Assembly (NCBI GenBank): GCA_021851715.1
Contig: JAJZCR010000028.1
Span: forward strand, 1 to 41,725
Source: Planctomycetota bacterium
GTDB lineage: Bacteria > Planctomycetota > Phycisphaerae > WQYP01
Direction: 5' to 3'
Length of the DNA: 41,725 bases
Below the pieces are notes generated by a model, which was given only the letters and a program-made list of their open reading frames with translations, did not search any database and was not told where the DNA came from. Shown one piece after another: positions 39,175 to 41,725 of this stretch. Position numbers and translations under genes: made by a program. Every line of letters starts with the position of its first letter. The stretch's first letter is position 1.

Positions 39175-40884
39175 TCATTTTTGGAATTGCTGCAACTGCA
39201 CCAGTTTGGCCTGCTGGGTATCGGCGATGTTGTCGCTGTGGCAGTCGGCCTTTCTGCCTTTGTGCGCCAGGCGGTGAATTTGCTCCTGGTTCAGCACTCC
39301 CCGCTGCTGCAGCAGTTCGGCACCTTCCGGATCCACACCCACCGAGGCCATGGAGGTTTTGGCCGGTTGAAATTCCGGATCTTTGCCGCTGGCGAATTCC
39401 TGAATTTCCTTGCTGATGCGCATGGAACACCAATCGTGGCCGCACATGGCACAAAATTCGGTATCCACTTCCAAATCTTCATCGTGGAGTGCCCGCGCGG
39501 TTTGGCCGTCGAAGGCCAGTTCAAACATTTTCGGCCAGTTAAGAGCGGCCCGGGCCTTGGACATGTCATCATCCCATTGGCGGGCGTGGCTGATGCCGCG
39601 GGCGATGTCTCCGGCATGGGCGGCAATTTTGTAGGCAATGCAGCCGGCCTTGACATCCTGGGCTTTGGGCAGGCCTACGTGTTCTTTGGGCGTTACGTAG
39701 CACAGCATGGCCGCGCCGGCGCGGGCCGCTTCGGTGGCTCCGATGGCACTGGTGATATGGTCATAACCCGGAAAGACATCGGTGGTCAGCGGACCCAAAA
39801 CGTAAAACGGGGCATCATCACAGACCCGCTGTTCCAACTGCATATTGACGGCAATTTGGTCCATCGGGACATGGCCGGGGCCTTCCACCATGACCTGCAC
39901 GCCCGCTTCACGGGCCCGCTGCACCAGTTCTCCCAAGGTGCGAAGTTCAGCCAATTGGGCGGCATCGGTAGCGTCGGCGCAGCAGCCAGGTCGCAGGCCG
40001 TCACCGAGTGAATAGGTCACATCGTACTGGCGCATGATGGCGGAAATTTCATCGAATAGCTCGTACATCGGATTTTGCTTGTTATGCACAATCATCCATT
40101 TGGCCAACAGACTTCCGCCGCGACTGACAATGCCGGTGAGGCGGTTTTTCAGCAGCGGCAGATGCTCCTTGAGCACGCCGGCGTGGATGGTGAAATAATC
40201 CACGCCTTGACGGGCCTGGCGTTCCACTTCGGCCAGGATCATGTCATAGGCGAGATCCTCAATTTTTCGACCGATGATCATGGAATAAATGGGCACGGTG
40301 CCGATGGGAATGGTGCTGTGGTCAATAATGGCTTGCCGACAGGTTACCAGGTTGCCGCCGGTGGAAAGATCCATCAGGGTGTCGGCTCCGAATTTCTGAG
40401 CCCAGTTGAGCTTTTCCACCTCTTCCTGCGTGCTGGAGCTGACCGGGGAGGCCCCGATATTGGCGTTAATTTTGGTGGAAATCATCCGGCCAATACCGGT
40501 GGGGTCCAGGCGTTTGGGGGCACGGCTCCCACGGAAGGCATTGGCATCGTTGATGATTTTCCAACGTTGGTCCACCGTCTGATTCACCCAAAGCCGGGCG
40601 GACTCACCGCGGGCACCCGGGTGGCCGACATCCGCAGGCGGCGGAAAGTCGATTTCGACCGGGGATGCGGGCGATGCTCCTCCCGCCGCTCCGGCCAGGT
40701 GGCGGATATTGGCGGGAATCACCAGGCGTCCGCGGGCGATTTCGGCACGAATAAATTCCGGGCTTTGGGCTTCCCGTTGCGCCACCCGGTACATCTGCGG
40801 CGTAAGAATACCGGCGCGGGCGAATTCCAGTTGTGTTACCAGCGACTTGCCGTTACCGGCCAGCGTTTGCGCTTTTTGAATCAT
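39175..40884 (-). CDS. thiC: Phosphomethylpyrimidine synthase ThiC
   Basis: A 569-aa radical SAM enzyme converting aminoimidazole ribotide to HMP-P in thiamine synthesis. It contains [88 protein letters not shown], and the [4Fe-4S]-binding C-x2-C-x4-C in [12 protein letters not shown] near the C-terminus. ATG 40884 was chosen: AGGAG lies eight bases upstream, and the frame extends to 40956 through the riboswitch's terminator. Preceded by a TPP riboswitch, so expression should fall when thiamine diphosphate is plentiful. Length is in range. Confidence 0.96.
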   Translation of the reverse strand: MIQKAQTLAGNGKSLVTQLEFARAGILTPQMYRVAQREAQSPEFIRAEIARGRLVIPANIRHLAGAAGGASPASPVEIDFPPPADVGHPGARGESARLWVNQTVDQRWKIINDANAFRGSRAPKRLDPTGIGRMISTKINANIGASPVSSSTQEEVEKLNWAQKFGADTLMDLSTGGNLVTCRQAIIDHSTIPIGTVPIYSMIIGRKIEDLAYDMILAEVERQARQGVDYFTIHAGVLKEHLPLLKNRLTGIVSRGGSLLAKWMIVHNKQNPMYELFDEISAIMRQYDVTYSLGDGLRPGCCADATDAAQLAELRTLGELVQRAREAGVQVMVEGPGHVPMDQIAVNMQLEQRVCDDAPFYVLGPLTTDVFPGYDHITSAIGATEAARAGAAMLCYVTPKEHVGLPKAQDVKAGCIAYKIAAHAGDIARGISHARQWDDDMSKARAALNWPKMFELAFDGQTARALHDEDLEVDTEFCAMCGHDWCSMRISKEIQEFASGKDPEFQPAKTSMASVGVDPEGAELLQQRGVLNQEQIHRLAHKGRKADCHSDNIADTQQAKLVQLQQFQK

Positions 40885-40901
40885 GGCCAGACTCCTTTGG
40901 T

Positions 40902-40940
40902 AAAAAATGCGTATGCGGGCCTTAAAAACGCCCGCCACAC
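40902..40940 (-). terminator. Intrinsic terminator of the thiC riboswitch
   Basis: On the minus strand GTGTGGCGGGC...GCCCGCATAC forms a GC-rich stem of about ten pairs (40911-40940), followed by GCATTTTTT. It lies between the TPP aptamer and the thiC ribosome site, consistent with transcription-termination control. Confidence 0.8.
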
Positions 40941-40996
40941 ACTGTCGACCAACCAAGAAAATCGCTGGTATACGAGAAAGGCCGATGGAGGCCCAA

Positions 40997-41090
40997 GCTC
41001 ACATTCCCTACCTGAAATACAATTTCGAGGCAGGTTCCAAGGGTGTATTCTCAGTCCCGCGCTGCAACCAGCGGGACACCCCCAGCGAAC
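40997..41090 (-). promoter_or_regulatory. TPP riboswitch aptamer (THI box)
   Basis: On the minus strand the conserved TPP aptamer cores occur in order: GGGGGTGTCCCGC (P1/P2 side), GCGGGACTGAGAATACACCC with CTGAGA (41049-41054), CACCCTTGGAACCTG (41031-41045), then AGGTAGGGAATGTGAGC closing P1 with GTTCGC at the 5' end. Length is 94 nt. It binds thiamine diphosphate to control thiC. Confidence 0.93.
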
Positions 41091-41099
41091 ATATAGGAT

Positions 41100-41105
41100 A
41101 TTATA
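41100..41105 (-). promoter_or_regulatory. -10 box of the thiC promoter
   Basis: A perfect TATAAT on the minus strand, about ten bases upstream of the riboswitch aptamer, so the transcript would begin at the aptamer's first helix. No clear -35 is seen at 16-18 bp. Confidence 0.6.
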
Positions 41106-41409
41106 GCGGAAGTAGAATTTTCGGCGAGAGCACCGGGTGACCTGACAGGGCTGATGGAGCGATCGCGTATCCGGAGACATGGCGTGGGCTGGGCCGGAGA
41201 AAGGCAGTCGGGCATAATCCATGCCGCAGGCTGGCCAGTGCTCGGTAATTGCGGCGACAGGCGACGGGGAGAGATTATTGTGGATTTGGTGTTTACAGGG
41301 GTGAGAGATGGGCCGTTGGGTTGGATTTTTTTGGTAAGTAAGATTGTCAAGATCGACAACATCAATCAACATTTTTTGGCTTTGGGTTGGGAGCGGCTGC
41401 GGGCGCGAT

Positions 41410-41531
41410 GGGCAAGGAGGCCAAGAGGGCCAAGTTAGTGGGGCAAGGAGGCCAAGTTGTGGAATATTCATAAGTCTTTTCTCTATTGCAACTTAGGTTC
41501 AAGGTGGCCAAGATGGCCAAGATAGCCAAGG
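41410..41531. repeat. Clustered GGCCAAG short repeats
   Basis: GGGCAAGGAGGCCAAG occurs at 41410-41425 and again at 41441-41456. Three tandem 9-bp units follow at 41505-41531 (TGGCCAAGA, TGGCCAAGA, TAGCCAAGG). A further GGGCCAAG lies at about 41427-41434. Confidence 0.7.
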
Positions 41532-41588
41532 GGTATCCTTTTTATTTACGCATCTGATTTTTTGGGGGTGGAGCGGGTCTGGCGGCCG

Positions 41589-41606
41589 CGTGGCCTGAGG
41601 GCCACG
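41589..41606. repeat. Short perfect hairpin
   Basis: CGTGGCC-TGAG-GGCCACG: a 7-bp perfect stem with a 4-base loop. No T-run follows. Confidence 0.5.
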
Positions 41607-41631
41607 AGAATAGGCGAACATGGCCCAAGAG

Positions 41632-41662
41632 AACAGTAGAACGCAATGAATGCGGTACTGTT
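41632..41662. repeat. Long imperfect hairpin near the window end
   Basis: AACAGTA pairs with TACTGTT, enclosing an inner CGCA-ATGAA-TGCG stem, giving 11 pairs in two blocks. TTTC follows, so it may serve as a weak terminator for an element beyond the window or be part of a repeat family. Confidence 0.45.
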
Positions 41663-41725
41663 TTCACTGCTGTCGCTGCGGCGACGCACGTATTTAATTG
41701 TCAAAGACCACCGGGCTATTGGGTC

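Larger units (their letters stand above)
41106..41725. other. Gene-poor terminal region with short repeats
   Basis: No convincing gene in about 620 bp. The longest open frames (for example 40881-41471 minus) overlap the riboswitch and have no family signature. The region holds GGCCAAG-type repeats and two hairpins, listed separately. Confidence 0.4.

Noticed and set aside
39181..41106. Plus-strand open frames of 276 and 343 codons
   Set aside because: Antisense to thiC, which has all conserved motifs, and to its riboswitch.
41410..41531. GGCCAAG cluster as a CRISPR array
   Set aside because: Units are 7-16 bp with no regular unique spacers, and no cas gene is near.

Overview
The window looks like a chromosomal segment of a Planctomycetota-type bacterium, probably near Phycisphaerae (moderate confidence, inferred from gene content only). 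Supporting signs are two proteins with PEP-CTERM-type C-termini, a family of large secreted HEAT-like paralogues, a MoxR/DUF58 pair, an FAD_oxidored (PF12831-type) protein, a GH88-like hydrolase and a PurS-PurL fusion. No rRNA, tRNA or CRISPR array was seen.

Bases 1-6060 form a defence/mobile island. It starts with an AbiEi/AbiEii type IV toxin-antitoxin pair (the antitoxin is cut by the window edge). Next comes a minus-strand set of ECF-like sigma factor, 112-aa unknown protein and ImmA/IrrE-type metallopeptidase. Divergent from it is a compact ubiquitin-like conjugation operon: a small ubiquitin-like protein, an E2-like protein and a fused JAB/JAMM peptidase-E1 (ThiF) enzyme. The left end of an IS3-family element supplies the last codons of the E1 gene, and the element breaks off after about 210 bp.

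Bases 6200-8452 carry rplA-rplJ-rplL with a near-consensus promoter and a strong terminator. The usual neighbours rplK (upstream) and rpoB (downstream) are absent. A transposase relic, a 31-bp repeat pair and a small zinc-ribbon membrane protein follow, then purL and an ASCH-like gene.

Bases 13350-16920 hold a partial duplication of moxR flanking a RusA-like gene, then the intact moxR-DUF58 operon. Bases 17150-24640 hold a small lipoprotein and four tandem secreted paralogues, the last being an internal double copy.

Bases 24700-31520 are mostly minus strand: pyrD, a PEP-CTERM protein (plus strand), an FAD oxidoreductase, a trpG/pabA-type amidotransferase, an AT-rich gap with three perfect DnaA boxes (candidate oriC), dciA and dnaN. 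Bases 31760-39150 are plus strand: hisI, folE2, a second PEP-CTERM protein, pdhA-pdhB, a GH88-like hydrolase and a cupin. thiC follows on the minus strand with an upstream TPP riboswitch and intrinsic terminator. The last 600 bases contain short GGCCAAG repeats and hairpins but no convincing gene.
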